From NCBI RefSeq assembly GCF_029867415.1, contig NC_081182.1, forward strand, positions 45,152,535-45,216,534: a stretch of 64,000 bases of DNA, in the 5' to 3' direction. The stretch comes from Vicia villosa (taxonomy: Eukaryota; Streptophyta; Magnoliopsida; Fabales; Fabaceae). Positions within the stretch are counted from its first letter, which is position 1, and each line of letters begins with the position of its first letter. Positions 9,981 through 23,955 of the stretch are shown here, one piece after another. The translations under genes and the position numbers were made by a program. The notes under the pieces were generated by a model that saw only the letters and a list, made by a program, of their open reading frames with translations, did not search any database and was not told the DNA's origin.

Positions 9981-10975
9981 TGTCAAGGATATGCAAGAAC
10001 CCTCAATAAATTTTAATATTCAACCACCTTTGAATAAAATCAATGACAAATATATAAAAACTTCCCTTATTACAACTTTAAATCTTTCAAATGTGTTTGA
10101 TTTTGGTGTTTTTTTCCAGTTGATTTATTTTGAGACTAATATGTAATAGAAATCTATAACCACCCACCCACGCTTTATAAATATTTTGTCAGTTGGTTGG
10201 AGTTTTGGAGACGTCATATATAAATAAAATAAAAATGTAAGAGGTTGGGGGCAGGTTTGTATAAAGATTATTATAATCTTCTTCAGTTTGTTACTTTCCC
10301 ATTTTCCTTGCTGTTTTTGCTTTTTCATTCATTTGAATCACCTTATGAATATTTAATGTTTGGAATTTAGTTTAGTTGGCTGCTTTATCTAAAATCATTA
10401 AGTTAGAGATACTAACTGTACTTGCTTTTCCAATGGTATCCTTATGGGCTGAATTAATAAGCTATTTTCAATACTCTCAAGATACTCATTCACATGTAAG
10501 GTGGCATTTCATATCATATTCTCATCGTTTGTAGTGTTTGACTCTTTGATTTTAATATGATTGTATAACTATAAAGAATTATAAATAAATATTAAATATA
10601 TTAAATTTTATAAATATTTAATATAACTAGAAGAAATTAATCATGAGTTGTACTGTTTGCCTTTTACAATGATTATATCACTATCATAAATGTTAAAAAA
10701 ATATTAAATATATTTTAATTATTAGTAGATAAATACCTTTTAATTTCAAACAAAATTAACCATAAATTCAGTTGTATAGATAAATATATTATCAAAATTC
10801 CTACACATGGTTTCTTTAATAGATTTATATATTTTTAATTCTATTTTTTGAACAAATGAGCGTATCAATTTTTTTTCGTATCTTCATATTTATTTTTTCA
10901 TATAATTTTTATTTAACTATCTTATTTATTTTTTTATGTAAAAATAAATCATTTAAAATAAATGAGCATACGACA
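9981..10975. other. AT-rich non-coding part of Helitron A
   Basis: No gene or RNA recognised. AT-rich tracts with occasional short ORFs of biased composition. Confidence 0.6.
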
Positions 10976-11010
10976 TTGGTACACGTGCAAATGCACAGGT
11001 ATCCCGTTAA
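10976..11010 (+). other. Degenerate Helitron-like hairpin
   Basis: GTACACGTGCAAATGCACAG at about 10979 has a GTGC-AAAT-GCAC stem resembling the Helitron A terminal hairpin 760 bp downstream, but no CTRR follows. It may be an older or inactive terminator. Confidence 0.4.
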
Positions 11011-11570
11011 TATTCAAAATATTGAATATTAATGGAAGCACAAAATTATTCATTAAAATATTGAATATCAAAATAATAAATATTAACGGGAACACGAAGT
11101 TATTGACAAAATATTAAATATTAACGATAAAATGAAGTACTGATAATTTTTTTGAATATTAACAGAAACATTAAGTTACTGATAAATTTTTTGAATATTA
11201 ACGGGAACAAATTTGAAATATTAACGGGAACACGAAGTTATTGATCAAAATAATTAATATTAACGGGAACACGAACTTACTGATTAAAATAATGAATATT
11301 AACTGGAACATGAAGTTACTAATCAAAATATTAAATATTAACGGGAACAAATTGGAAATATTAACGGGAATACAGAGTTACTGATCAAAATAATGAATAT
11401 TAGCGGGAACATGAAGTTACTAATCAAAAAATTGACTATTAACGGGAACATGAAGTTACTGAATAAAATATTCAATATTAACGAGAACATGAGTTACTGA
11501 TCAAAATATTCAATATTAACGGGAACATGAAGTTACTGATCGAAATATTGAATATTAAGGGGAAAATAAT
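11010..11570 (+). repeat. Minisatellite before the Helitron A terminus
   Basis: A unit of about 40-46 bp, roughly TTAACGGGAACACGAAGTTA then CTGATCAAAATATTGAATA, is repeated about a dozen times with point changes and small deletions. Subterminal tandem repeats of this kind are common in Helitrons. No spacers of unique sequence separate the units, so it is not an interspaced array. Confidence 0.85.
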
Positions 11571-11741
11571 GTTTATTAATCAATATATCTCAAACTTTGG
11601 CCCAACCTATTGAAAAGAAATTTCTATATTTTACACATTTGTTTTTAGGACACTTACTTCTACAATAATATCTATATTGAACAAAATAACATTTTCTCTA
11701 TCATCTTTTATTTTCCTCAATCACAATGTGCGAAAACGACG

Positions 11742-11774
11742 GGTACCCGTGCGAACGCACGGGTAAGACACTAG
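11742..11774 (+). other. Helitron 3' terminus (hairpin plus CTAG)
   Basis: ACCCGTGC, loop GAAC, then GCACGGGT forms a perfect 8-bp stem. Spacer AAGACA and CTAG (11771-11774) follow, and the next base is T, as expected for insertion between A and T. Confidence 0.85.
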
Positions 11775-12255
11775 TTGTAAATAACATTATTTATTTGTTA
11801 TTGATAATTTAGTTTCATATAACTCTAGATCTTTATATCCTATAAATACCTATAAATATAGCGGTGATTATATTATTAAAAACAAATTATTGCATAAAAA
11901 TATTTATGGCATTAGTTATATTAGCCAATAAATATTACTTTAAAATAACAATTTTATATTTGTGAATACAATTAAAAAATAAATCATTTTACTACAAAAA
12001 ATCATTTAAATGCATACTTATAAAAAGAATAAATAATTATGATACTAATTAATCTATCTATAATTATAAAAGTTAAAAATATTTTTTTATTTTATAAAAT
12101 AAAATAATACGCAAAAACGAAATGTTTTTTATTATTATTTATTATCTCGTTGAGTTTTTACTACATAGTTTTTCTCTTCTTTCTTGATATTTATAATAAA
12201 ATATAATTTTTTTGAAATTTTAAAGTTTTTTAGTTCATGAGTAAATTTATTGAAA
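11775..12255. other. AT-rich sequence between two Helitron termini
   Basis: Very AT-rich, no gene recognised. It lies between 3' termini that face each other (11774 plus, 12256 minus). Confidence 0.6.
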
Positions 12256-12290
12256 CTAGATTTATGGCCCGTGCGTTGCACGGGTTTGAT
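12256..12290 (-). other. Helitron 3' terminus on the minus strand
   Basis: Read on the minus strand: CCCGTGC-AAC-GCACGGG hairpin, then CCATAAAT and CTAG ending at 12256, followed by T. The element body therefore lies to the right; its 5' end was not found. Confidence 0.75.
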
Positions 12291-13554
12291 TAAACATATT
12301 TTAAATATTATATATGGTTCAAGTGTGATGTGATTTTAAATTTTCTAAAACATTTTTTAATTGAAAAATAAAATTTATTTTCAATAATTATTTCCAAAAA
12401 AAATTAAATGCCAAAATAATAAATTTGATATGTATTAGATTGAGCTTTTAAGAGACTATGTTAACAACATAAAAAAATATTGCAAATATTTAAAATTTTG
12501 TAGAATTATATTGCCTTATTTGAATTTTAAATAAAAAAATGTGTAATAAGTCTTATTACACATAGAATTTTTGTTGTTGAAAATCTTGGTATAAGTCTTT
12601 GTAGACAATTAATTTATATTTTAAATAAACATATAATGATGGGAATGAGAAAGAGAAAAAGATTAGAGATAAAAGCATAAAGAAGCCTTTACAGTATTAC
12701 ACAAAAAACGCAACCGATAAACCAAATCTGTATCCGTATTTAATGTAATCGGGCGTTATACTAATAAAAATATATGATCATTAATTTTATAGAATTTTAA
12801 AAATTGCACAAAAATTAAGTATGCAATAAAAATGATGTAACATTTAATTCAAATGTGTAATATTTAATTATTGTAAAAAAAATTGATTCATATTATCTTC
12901 ATATTAAAAAACAATAATATAAGAAAAAATAAGCTTGAGAGAGTGTCATATATAATTCAGATGTACGACATTTAATCATTATTCATAAATTGATATTGTT
13001 ATAACGAATAATTATAACAATGAAGAAAATAACATATTTGCAATATTGTTTAATGCATCAAACAAACATAAATTGCAATTATAAAAGTTCTATAATATAT
13101 AACATAAAATAATTTGTAAAAAAAATTATAATAATATAATAACAACAATAATAATAATATAATATAAATAGTAAATATTATGAATTTATTTACGACAATA
13201 AACAATTAAAGTGGTTATGTTCAATAAATATAATAGATACCCATAATATATATTTTTCTCGAAAAAGGTTGACTATTCGTATAATAATAAAATATTAATT
13301 AAAAAATGAAAATGTATGTTGAAATTAAAAGATCTAAAAATTATTTAAGGTTAAATGAAAAAAATAATAACATTATATCATTCTTATAATTTAAGATGTT
13401 GTAAACATAACTTAATAGATACGTGTTGCAATTATAAACACAATAAGGTTAACAATATAATGTTTTTCCTGAAATTCTACAAATCATAAGAAGTTAAGAC
13501 ATGAAAACCATCATCATTCAAAATTCATATATACATACTTAATCTTCAAGATTT

Positions 13555-13558
<4 letters not shown>
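12291..13558. other. AT-rich DNA, no gene seen
   Basis: Presumed body of the minus-strand Helitron ending at 12256. No coding sequence, captured exon or RNA recognised. Confidence 0.5.

Positions 13559-13627
<69 letters not shown>
13559..13627. repeat. (AT)n microsatellite
   Basis: About 69 bp of uninterrupted AT dinucleotides. Confidence 0.98.
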
Positions 13628-13630
<3 letters not shown>

Positions 13631-14355
13631 GATGGTAACATTAAACAATTACAATTAATTTATCAAAAATCTCACTAAATAAGTCATTCTTATTTTCATG
13701 TTTGTCACCTCCAATTTAAATGTGCACTTGATTGCCTCCATTCGCAACTTCTTTTTTTTCTATTCAATATATTTTCACCTCACATTCTTTGTATTTTGCG
13801 ATCAACCACTCTATTTACATTACATTGAAAACTGAATAATCTATACAAAAAATACAATATATAAAATAATAATTACACCATATAATACAATTTTGATTCT
13901 AGAAAAATTGAAAAAAATTCTATTATTCCTTTAACACAATGTTGCAATATTGCTTGAATTTCACGCCCGTGTGAAATGTGAAGAGAAGAGTATATATATA
14001 ATAAGGTATATATAAGAAATTCACCTAACTCATTTTTTATTAATTACATATTGAATGAAAATCAAGAATTTGTATAAATTACCTAAATGAATACGTTTCA
14101 TAGTTAATTATCAGTTTAGAATAAGAATAATACAAAATATAAATTATTAAATTTAATACAATAAATATTTTAATTCATGAGACAGTGCATGATCCGTACA
14201 TGAACAGTACATGAACAATTGGTTTAAAATTGGGATGGGACCAAAACTGTTTAAAAAGAAAATAGGAGGACCAAAATCGTGAAAATACCAAAATAGAGGG
14301 ACCAAAACTGTAATTTAGCCTTATTATTATTGTTTATATTAATAATTATTATTAT

Positions 14356-14359
<4 letters not shown>
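13628..14359. other. AT-rich DNA, no gene seen
   Basis: Contains a phrase repeated with variation at 14240-14320 (GGGACCAAAACTGT-like, three times). Otherwise featureless. Confidence 0.5.

Positions 14360-14418
<59 letters not shown>
14360..14418. repeat. (AT)n microsatellite
   Basis: About 59 bp of AT repeat directly abutting the fold-back element at 14419. Confidence 0.98.
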
Positions 14419-15785
<1,367 letters not shown>

Positions 15786-18723
15786 TATATTTTCCAACAA
15801 TTTTCATGCCTTTTGATATTTCCTTTCCACATATTTAATGATTCAAATATTTATGGCCTTTTGGATTTTCCTCATATATATTAAAATACAAATTTTTTAG
15901 ATTGCAACGTATTCCTATATAAACTCTAGAGAGTCCTTGTCCCATTTAGAGTCATTTCCATAATCCAGATTGGTTTTTTTGTGAAGTTCATAAACTTTTA
16001 AAGTTTTTTAACATTTTTCTCTTTGTTTCAGATTTGTTGTAGGGTTATGTTGTGGAATTCGTCGCCGCCGCTACAACACTATTTGTCGGTTTGTTTTCTT
16101 GTGGAACTGATAGATTAATTGTGTCTTCTTTGTTGACCATAGTTTGTTGTGCTGTCTTCTTTGTTTACCCGAGTTTGTGGTGTCGGTGTTGCCGTGGTTA
16201 GGTGGTTTTGCAATGGGATGAAATTGAAAAGGTTTTGGTTGGACGTTTGGTTGGTCAATTTTTAGTAGATATTGTTGTTATAAGTATTTTATGTTTCTCA
16301 GGTTACACGTCATTTGGTTGTTTTTTTAGATTTGAAAATGTTTAATTTTTTCGGAAGGAATACTTTTTTATCTGTTAAAATTTCTAGATTTGAAAATGTT
16401 TGATTTTGTGTGTGAACCGTGAAAAGCTGAGAGGAGCCATAACATTACCTCTGAGACTTGAAGATGAAGGTTGTTCTTTTTTTCTTAATACATGTATTCC
16501 AATTAAAAAATAAAAACGAAATTTTTATTTTATTTTTTAATACATATTCCATTAATTTATTTCATTATTACTCTTATATTTAAAATCCACAATAATCCAT
16601 CCATAGCTTTATTGGCGTTATCATGTAGATATACATCCTTCTCATTACATATTATTATTATTAATTATTATTATTATCAATTATAATAATAATTATTAAT
16701 AATAATTATAATAATTATTAATGTTTATTATTATTATTATTATATATTTTTAGTTTTATTATGTTCCAATAATCATTTTTTTGTGTATCATAACCATGGT
16801 AAAAAAATATTTACTTTGTATTAAATCGAAATAGATCTTTTGTGTCATATCTTTTTACTTTGTTTATTACAACATTATCCTTTTCTTTATATTCAAAGTT
16901 TTTTATTTTTTTTTTTCTATTGAGCATTACATAAAAACTTAGTTTGACTGACATATTTATTCTATTAAACCTAAAACCAAGATATACATTTAGAGCAATA
17001 ATTAAATAATTAATTAAATTTAATATTATATTGAGATTTTGAAATTTGTTTAACATGAAGTTTACTTTGCATCAAAAGTAAATTTTATCTTACTAAAATA
17101 ATATATAATATTTTGTATCTATAAACTTTATTTATTTGTGATATTTTTTTATAAAAAATATATGTAATATATTAACTATAATTACAAACACTATTAAAGT
17201 GTAATAAATTATATTAAAATATTAGTTTATTAAAAAAGTTTTTATTTTTAAAAATAAGATGTTAATATTTATTCTAAATTTTTTAAAAGTATTAGATTAA
17301 TACACAAATTTATTACTATAAAATTTGATACATTAATATTTGGACAATTTATATTCTCTTACTATATTTAATATATATTTCATTATATTCAAATTTTTAT
17401 CTTCAAATATCATAAGAGTCATTATTTAGTTTGTGTTAGTAAATTATTTTAAAGGCTAATGTAGTTTGACATTTTTGTTTTTGTTTTAGTGAATGAGATG
17501 ATATAATTTTATTACATAAAACATATATTATTATATATTATTATTATTGAATAGATTCATATTAAAACGGGTTTTAGTTTATAACTAAAATACAACTTAA
17601 TATTTATGATATATTTAAATTTAATATTAGAAATATGTACATTGAAATTGCTATAAATATTTATTTTAGATATGAAACAATTATGATGTAAGAAAAACAC
17701 AACTTTCTTATGAAAAATACAAATTTTTCATTCTTTTTATTTAATTTATTTTATTATATATTAAATAAAGTATCTACTTTATACATTTTATACGGGTTAA
17801 GAATATTTAAAATAGACATGCCCTAAGGACCGAGACTACTTAATTTTTTATTATTTAATTTATTTTTCCTACTAAAATAGACAATATATATGGCCGAGAC
17901 TATTTAATTTGTATATCTAATTTTAATGATTAACACAATCTACCTTAAAATATTTATAAAATAATTCTGCAATATACAATCAATTCGTATTTGGATCACA
18001 AGCAAGAATTGACATATTTTTTATTTATTATTTTTAATAGTATATTTTTTAATCATTACTTTAACATAATTATTTACTATTTATAATAACATTGTGCGAC
18101 CCGCCATTCTCCAAATAGATTTGATGTTTTTTTATTTTTTGATTTCTTTTTTCTGCAAGTTTTCCCAATATCAATACATATTTATTAAACTCTATTATGT
18201 AATTTAAAGATTTATAATATAGTTTTAATTATTATTTAATTGATAATACTCATATTTAATTTTATGGGAGACATTTAAAATATTAATTAATTAATTCAAT
18301 TATATAAACGGGAATAAGTTACAAATATTGTTATAAACATAAAAAGGTTACTGATGATACAATTATTATTATAAATTGTATTTTTAGTTATAAATATTTT
18401 TATAAACGGGAAAAAGTCAACTGATGATACAATTATTTTTATAAACGGAACTAAGTTGTAAATATTTTTATAAATGGAAAAAAGTCAACTTTTAATTCAA
18501 TTATTTAACGAGTTAATTTTTTTTTAAACTTACACAAATTATTAATAAATTATAGATGGCCAAATTATTTTATAATTTACAAAAAAAAATTAGTTAAGTC
18601 AATTTTTTATGTATATTATTAATAACAATGACATTTTATCTATACAATAGTAATCTAACTATAAGTAAAATTTGTAAATTATAAGTGTTTTTAAAATGAA
18701 ATTTTTTACTTAGAAAATATTTA
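15786..18723. other. AT-rich DNA, no gene recognised
   Basis: A somewhat less AT-rich part at 15950-16480 looks like a leader or UTR (GTCGCCGCCGCTACAACACT) but has no recognisable protein. The rest includes (TTA)n tracts at 16650-16745 and a degenerate repeat at 18300-18510 (ATAAACGGGAAAAAGTCAAC ... GATGATACAATTATT). That repeat sits just before the Helitron terminus at 18753, as the minisatellite does in Helitron A. Confidence 0.5.
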
Positions 18724-18753
18724 ACCCGTGCCTCGCACGGGTCTAAGTACTAG
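18724..18753 (+). other. Helitron 3' terminus
   Basis: ACCCGTGC-CTC-GCACGGGT hairpin, spacer CTAAGTA, CTAG at 18750-18753, next base T. The body lies to the left (within 12291-18723); its 5' end was not identified. Confidence 0.8.
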
Positions 18754-18775
18754 TATATATATATATATATATATA
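18754..18775. repeat. Short (TA)n run
   Basis: TA repeats joining the Helitron end to the next fold-back element. Confidence 0.95.
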
Positions 18776-19382
<607 letters not shown>

Positions 19383-19385
19383 CAA

Positions 19386-19651
19386 TCAACTATCAACTAT
19401 CTACCCTTTACTAATCAATTGGCCAAACTACCCAAAAAACCCTTCCCTTCAAAAAACTTTTACACTACAAATGGACAACAAGGTAATTAACAAATTAACC
19501 CTTACAAATCAACTATCAACTATCAACTTCAACTATCAACTATCTACCCTTTACTAATCAATTGGCCAAACTACCCAAAAAACCCTTCCCTTCAAAAAAC
19601 TTTTACACTACAAATGGACGACAAGGTAATTAACAAATTAACCCTTACAAA
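19386..19651 (+). repeat. 143-bp tandem duplication
   Basis: 19386-19528 is repeated at 19529-19651 nearly without change (TCAACTATCAACTATCTACC ... AATTAACAAATTAACCCTTA). The second unit stops just short of full length. It may be the duplicated 5' end of Helitron B. Confidence 0.9.
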
Positions 19652-20040
19652 CTAGCTATTTCATAGACATCTGTTTCAATTTGATTGGACCAAATTAATT
19701 TATAATTTTTTCCTCCAATCTAAGAATGCTTTCTCTTCACGATTCAAATTATCACTGCCTCTTCTCTCTTCCCTCTCCTCAAACCATAAAGTGTCTGAAC
19801 AAAAAAACCTAGATCCATTGCAAACCGTTGAAGCACACAAGATGAATCAGTTTTATCCACCAAAGCTGAAAAGCTTCGTTCTCTTCAATCCCAGTTCTTC
19901 GCAAATCACCCCCATGTACGTTGCTGATTCTCTCTTCAATTTCACTTACTGATTTTTCGTTTTCCTTTTGTTTTGATTTCGATAAATTTGATTGCAGATA
20001 TACACAAGAAGCATTAGATTTATGCCTTCTTAAGCGTTAG
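19652..20040 (+). pseudogene. Unrecognised captured 5' UTR/coding piece
   Basis: Pyrimidine-rich leader at 19690-19800, then a coding-like stretch at about 19840-19918 (DESVLSTKAEKLRSLQSQFF in one frame). A 60-bp intron-like section ends TTGCAG at 19996-19998, and a short piece continues across the solo LTR into the LOG exon at 23269. The protein of the first part is not recognised. Confidence 0.35.
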
Positions 20041-22830
20041 TGTAACTCGGTGAACTGACTTTTATTATTTTCGCAAGCAACAATGTTGCGGTGTGCAAGA
20101 GTCGCCACCGACTTTTATTTTATCCAATTATGAAAGGTATAAAAGAACAGGAAAGACCTTCTTTGAAAAGAGATTGAGTTCGGGGGGTAGGTTATGAAAA
20201 GGGAAGGTGTAAGCACCCTTTTCATCCGCAGTTATCTACGGGCTCTTAGTTTGCTTAACTCGTTTTGTTTTGTTTGAAAAGCTTGAAAAAGCATAGTGTG
20301 TATGTGTGTTTTAAAAAAAGCAGTTTGATTTTGAAAATGTCTGAAGAGACAATGTTGAAAAATGGTGTGTGAAAAGCATTTTTATGTTGAGCAAGCAAAC
20401 TAAAGGCTACTTACCCTATGTTTGGTCTTTCCTATACTTTCTACTTTCATTTAAGGGATAGGGATAACCATACCATTTGTGGGTAGGTAGTCCCATCTAT
20501 TGGACGTGCGGGACAATCGAAGGGTCATCGGAGGTACCTTTAGCAAATTCGAAGGGACAATCATCTTTCATAGGCAACCATTCGAAGGACTAGATCATAT
20601 ATTCGCATGCAACATCGAGGGTCATCGAGGGACTTATGATCTTTGTGATGATTTTTTAATCGTCGGGACTTTTGCTAACAGGTACCTCTATATTCGAGGG
20701 ACACGACCATGTAACCGAAGGCAACCGAGAGGGGTGTACCCTAGAGGTGGGTGTGTGAGAAGGTGTGTTGTATTCAGTATATTATCTCGAATTAAGGTTA
20801 GCTAGCGATTGATTTTGTCTTGCCATACAATCCTAATTACTGGCAGTTAATACAGAAAATAAAATGCAGAATGTAAAGTTCCTACGCTATTACATGGCTT
20901 CGGGGAGGGGATTACAAATTGCCAAACGAATGGGGATAGAAAATTATTACAACACGAATAAAAATTAAAGCGGGAAATAAAAGACTACTATGTACAAAAA
21001 TCAACAAATGGTAAATGAATGTCCATGAGATAGTCCAAGAACCCCATGACGGTAATACCTCGCAAAATAAGAAAGTGTTAGTAACACAAAATAATTCATG
21101 AGTAAAAATTAATTGAAAAATACCAAGAAAAGTTATGTCAAAAAGAAAATGAACAATATTGTGCCATATATGTTTTTATATTTTTAATATTCAAAATAAC
21201 ACTAATTAATTATCATTTTTTTGTATTTTTTAAATATTGAGAAAATCATAGAAATAAGACAAATTATATACGAAGTTAGCAAGACGAAAATAAAGGGGTG
21301 TTGCAAGTAATTTCGCTGGGAATTCATATGGGCTCAAGTTCTGGCCCAGCAATCAAATAAAAGAGAGAAGGGTGTGGTCCGAAAAACAAAGGGTGGTGGA
21401 TTGTAAAACTTGTTTGGGCTATTAATTGTTACAAGCCCAGATCTGCAATAGGAGAAGAAAAAAAGTCAACAAACCCTAGCATACTAAACCGGCCCCTCGT
21501 TCTCTTTTTCACGGTCTCCCTCCCGCTTCTGTTTCTTCATTTTATTCTCTTTTTGCTTTCACAATTTCACCATTTCTAAACAACAAGCTCAAACAATACA
21601 TATCACATCACAACAACAATATTAGAACCGAACTTCACAACACTTCGATAAAACATCAACGACATCTAAACATTCAAAAACGGAACAAAAATGGAACTAA
21701 CCTCTTCTGAAGGAGGCAGCTGACGCGTGTTTGATGTCGCTGAACCGTCACGGTGTTCGTCGGAGTTACTTGTCGATAGTGTGTTTGAAGGTTGTTGCAT
21801 TTTGCAGATTTGTGGTGCGCTGCGGATGTGATTTTGTCGGCGGATGCAAATCGACGACTTCGGTGTGGCGGCGGTATTGTTATCATCACCGGCGGCTGAT
21901 CTGTTGTGTAGTTGTTTCCGTGTGCGGTTGTTGCTGAAGGTTGCAAGGTCGATGCAGATGATGTTGGTTCCGTGCGATCTCGGTAGTTCTCACAGCAGAT
22001 TGAAGGTGTTGGTTTGCTCGCCGCCGTTGAACTCTGAATGTGTCAGTGAGGTGTGAGGTCTCCGCGTGGTGCTTTGTGCGGTTGAGAATGGGTCTCTGTT
22101 GAGACTGTGGATCTCCTCGGTTGTGATTCTCTCCCTTCAAATTGAAATGAATCTGCACAATTAAACAAAAACAACAAAAAAATGCACCAAAACTCTGGAC
22201 AAACAATCGTAGCAACACTGTTGTTGGATCTTTTTCATCCTTCACTGACTATATTAATTTTGTGAATATATTATATATTTTTAATTGCTTGCAGGTTAAT
22301 TGAGGGTGGTTTGTTAATGGTTATTGGTTAAAGTTGTTTGACAGTAAACATGGTTTGAAAAGAATATAATAGTGACGGCCAAGCAATTGATATCATGGTG
22401 AAAACAAGAAGAAAAACACTATTGCTGTTTGATTTAGAATTAAAAATTTGTGTAGAAAATGTATATGAATTAGTTAATAAAAAAAGCTTCTCTTTTATTG
22501 ATATTTACACTATAAATTGGAAACTGTTAGAATAATGAAAAATAAGAATTGGTGTATAACAATATATTGACAGCAGTTAGAATAAAAAGATAACAAAAAA
22601 GAATGATCAAACCAGCCATCATGTATCATAACATGACTTATACCGCAAATAAGTTAAAATACTGCAAATAAGTTAAAATTAAAAGAGATAAATTGGGTGT
22701 TTGGTCGTGAGAAGTAATTTGGAATTGGCCTTTTGTCATATAATGATATATTAACAAGAAAATTGTTTTGAAAGTAAATACCATCAGACAATATTCATCA
22801 CCTGGTTTTAAAGTGGAAATTAGAAGTATT

Positions 22831-22905
22831 ATAAAATTATTTTAAAAAAAGGGAGGCCTCAGGTATCATAAAATTATTTTAAAAAAAAGGAGGCCTCAGG
22901 TATCA
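22831..22905. repeat. 37-bp tandem duplication in the LTR
   Basis: ATAAAATTATTTTAAAAAAA then GGGAGGCCTCAGGTATC occurs twice in a row. Confidence 0.9.
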
Positions 22906-22977
22906 TCATTAGCCGAAAGTTTGAGAAAAAGTTTTAAAAAACGGGAAGACCTCATAGATTAATCATTGGTCAAATGA

Positions 22978-23040
22978 AAGTGGGAATTGAACCTGTAACA
23001 TTTTGTTTGCAAACCTTACTTCCAAACCAACTTAGCTCTG
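22978..23040 (-). promoter_or_regulatory. tRNA-like Pol III box A/box B pair inside the LTR
   Basis: On the minus strand GAGCTAAGTTGG (box A-like) is followed 33 nt later by GGTTCAATTCC, which fits the box B consensus GGTTCRANNCC. The stretch between does not fold as a tRNA, and no acceptor stem pairs. It resembles a tRNA-derived SINE head absorbed into the LTR. Confidence 0.45.
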
Positions 23041-23273
23041 TTATTTAGTTGAAATAAAAAGCCAATTGAAAGCATATGAAGCATCGGTCAACATTTTCTA
23101 TTTATTAAAATATAAGCAATTTAAGAATAAACTACTATATTTTAAAATAGACTTTAAATCGAATATTTATAAAATTCAGGATGTCAATGAACCCAAGATT
23201 TTATAAAATCCAATTTTTGGAATAGTTTTGAATTTTTGAAAAGTGTGGGCAAATTTTGGGGTATGACAATTAG

Positions 23274-23775
23274 ATCCGCGGAATTTTTCTTACTTGGTGT
23301 ATGGTGGAGGAAGTGTTGGACTCATGGGGTTCATATCTCAGAAAATGTATAATGGTGGCTGCAATGTTCTAGGGTATGGATAAATGAAGAAATATGTTTT
23401 ATATTCATTCAACGTGTAATCTTTGTGTTGTTATTGATTGATATCACTTTGTAAGATTTGTATTATTATTTATTGATGTCACTATGGATGGATTTACAGG
23501 GTTATTCTAAAACTTGGGCAATATTTGGAATTCATAAAAAAACCGGTAACATTATGCTGTTACTTTGTTAGATAAAATCGTTGGTGTATACTATATAATC
23601 ATATTGTTAACCGATTTATTATCATGCACAGGTTGGCCTACTGAATGTTGATGGTTACTATAACTTTTTGCTTGCACTATTTGACAATGATGTTGAAGAA
23701 GGTTTCATTAAGCCCGGTGCTCAGAATATAGTCGTCTTAGTTTCATCTGCCAAAGAACTTATGATGGAGATGGAG
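23274..23775 (+). pseudogene. LONELY GUY (LOG) cytokinin-activating enzyme, two captured exons
   Basis: Exon 1 (to about 23376) reads YLVYGGGSVGLMGFISQKMY then NGGCNVLG, containing the nucleotide-binding GGGSVGLMG motif. Exon 2 (23634-23775) follows a GCACAG acceptor and reads [40 protein letters not shown] and KELMMEME before GTATAT. LOG releases active cytokinin bases from their nucleotides. The central exons with the PGGxGTxxE catalytic motif are missing, and the solo LTR splits the first exon, so it cannot be functional. Confidence 0.85.
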
Positions 23776-23900
23776 GTATATCTATGATTAGCCTTTTTTA
23801 CCTTATTGTTAATTGCTTTACAAATATAAGAAAAAGCAATAAACCGGGTGTTCAAGACCAGGCTAATGTTCCAATATTGCTTAACCTATGCTTGATTTGC

Positions 23901-23955
23901 TTGCATTTTCTATGTGGATGATGTTCCAATCAGGGTGTTCAATAGATTAGGCTGG
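23901..23955 (+). pseudogene. Xyloglucan endotransglucosylase (XTH) fragment
   Basis: The frame reads IFYVDDVPIRVFNR, the conserved strand IVFYVDxIPIRVF of plant XTH (GH16) proteins. The catalytic DEIDFEFLG motif is absent. Short but distinctive. Confidence 0.65.

Larger units (their letters stand above)
726..11774 (+). mobile_element. Gene-capturing non-autonomous Helitron A (5' end not seen)
   Basis: The right end is a Helitron-type terminus: a perfect GC-rich hairpin (ACCCGTGC-GAAC-GCACGGGT, 11745-11764 region), a short spacer and CTAG at 11771-11774, followed by T. The interior holds at least twelve exon-sized pieces of unrelated plant genes, often with recognisable splice sites, almost all on the plus strand. 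This is the known signature of Helitron transduplication. No Rep/helicase sequence was seen, so the element is non-autonomous. The 5' TC end was not found and may lie upstream of the LTR at 1-725. Nested insertions (1732-2487) came later. It could also be two or more Helitrons back to back. Confidence 0.65.
20041..23268 (-). mobile_element. Ogre/Tat-like solo LTR (3228 bp)
   Basis: On the minus strand it starts TGTCATACCCCAAAATTTGC (23268) and ends ...CGAGTTACA (20041), giving TG...CA ends. The flanks are GTTAG (20036-20040) and ATTAG (23269-23273), a 5-bp target duplication with one change. The LOG coding frame resumes across the insertion, which supports the boundaries. The 3' portion (20081-20790) is the inverse of the LTR at 1-725. 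No internal region or second LTR is present, so it arose by LTR-LTR recombination. ORFs inside (for example 21674-22245) have no recognisable product. Confidence 0.82.

Noticed and set aside
11010..11570. Repeat array that could recall an interspaced CRISPR-like array
   Set aside because: Units abut with no unique spacers, the genome is eukaryotic, and the position just before a Helitron end explains it.
21674..22245. Overlapping ORFs of 68-119 codons on both strands
   Set aside because: They fall in a GC-richer part of the solo LTR, overlap on both strands and match no family I know.
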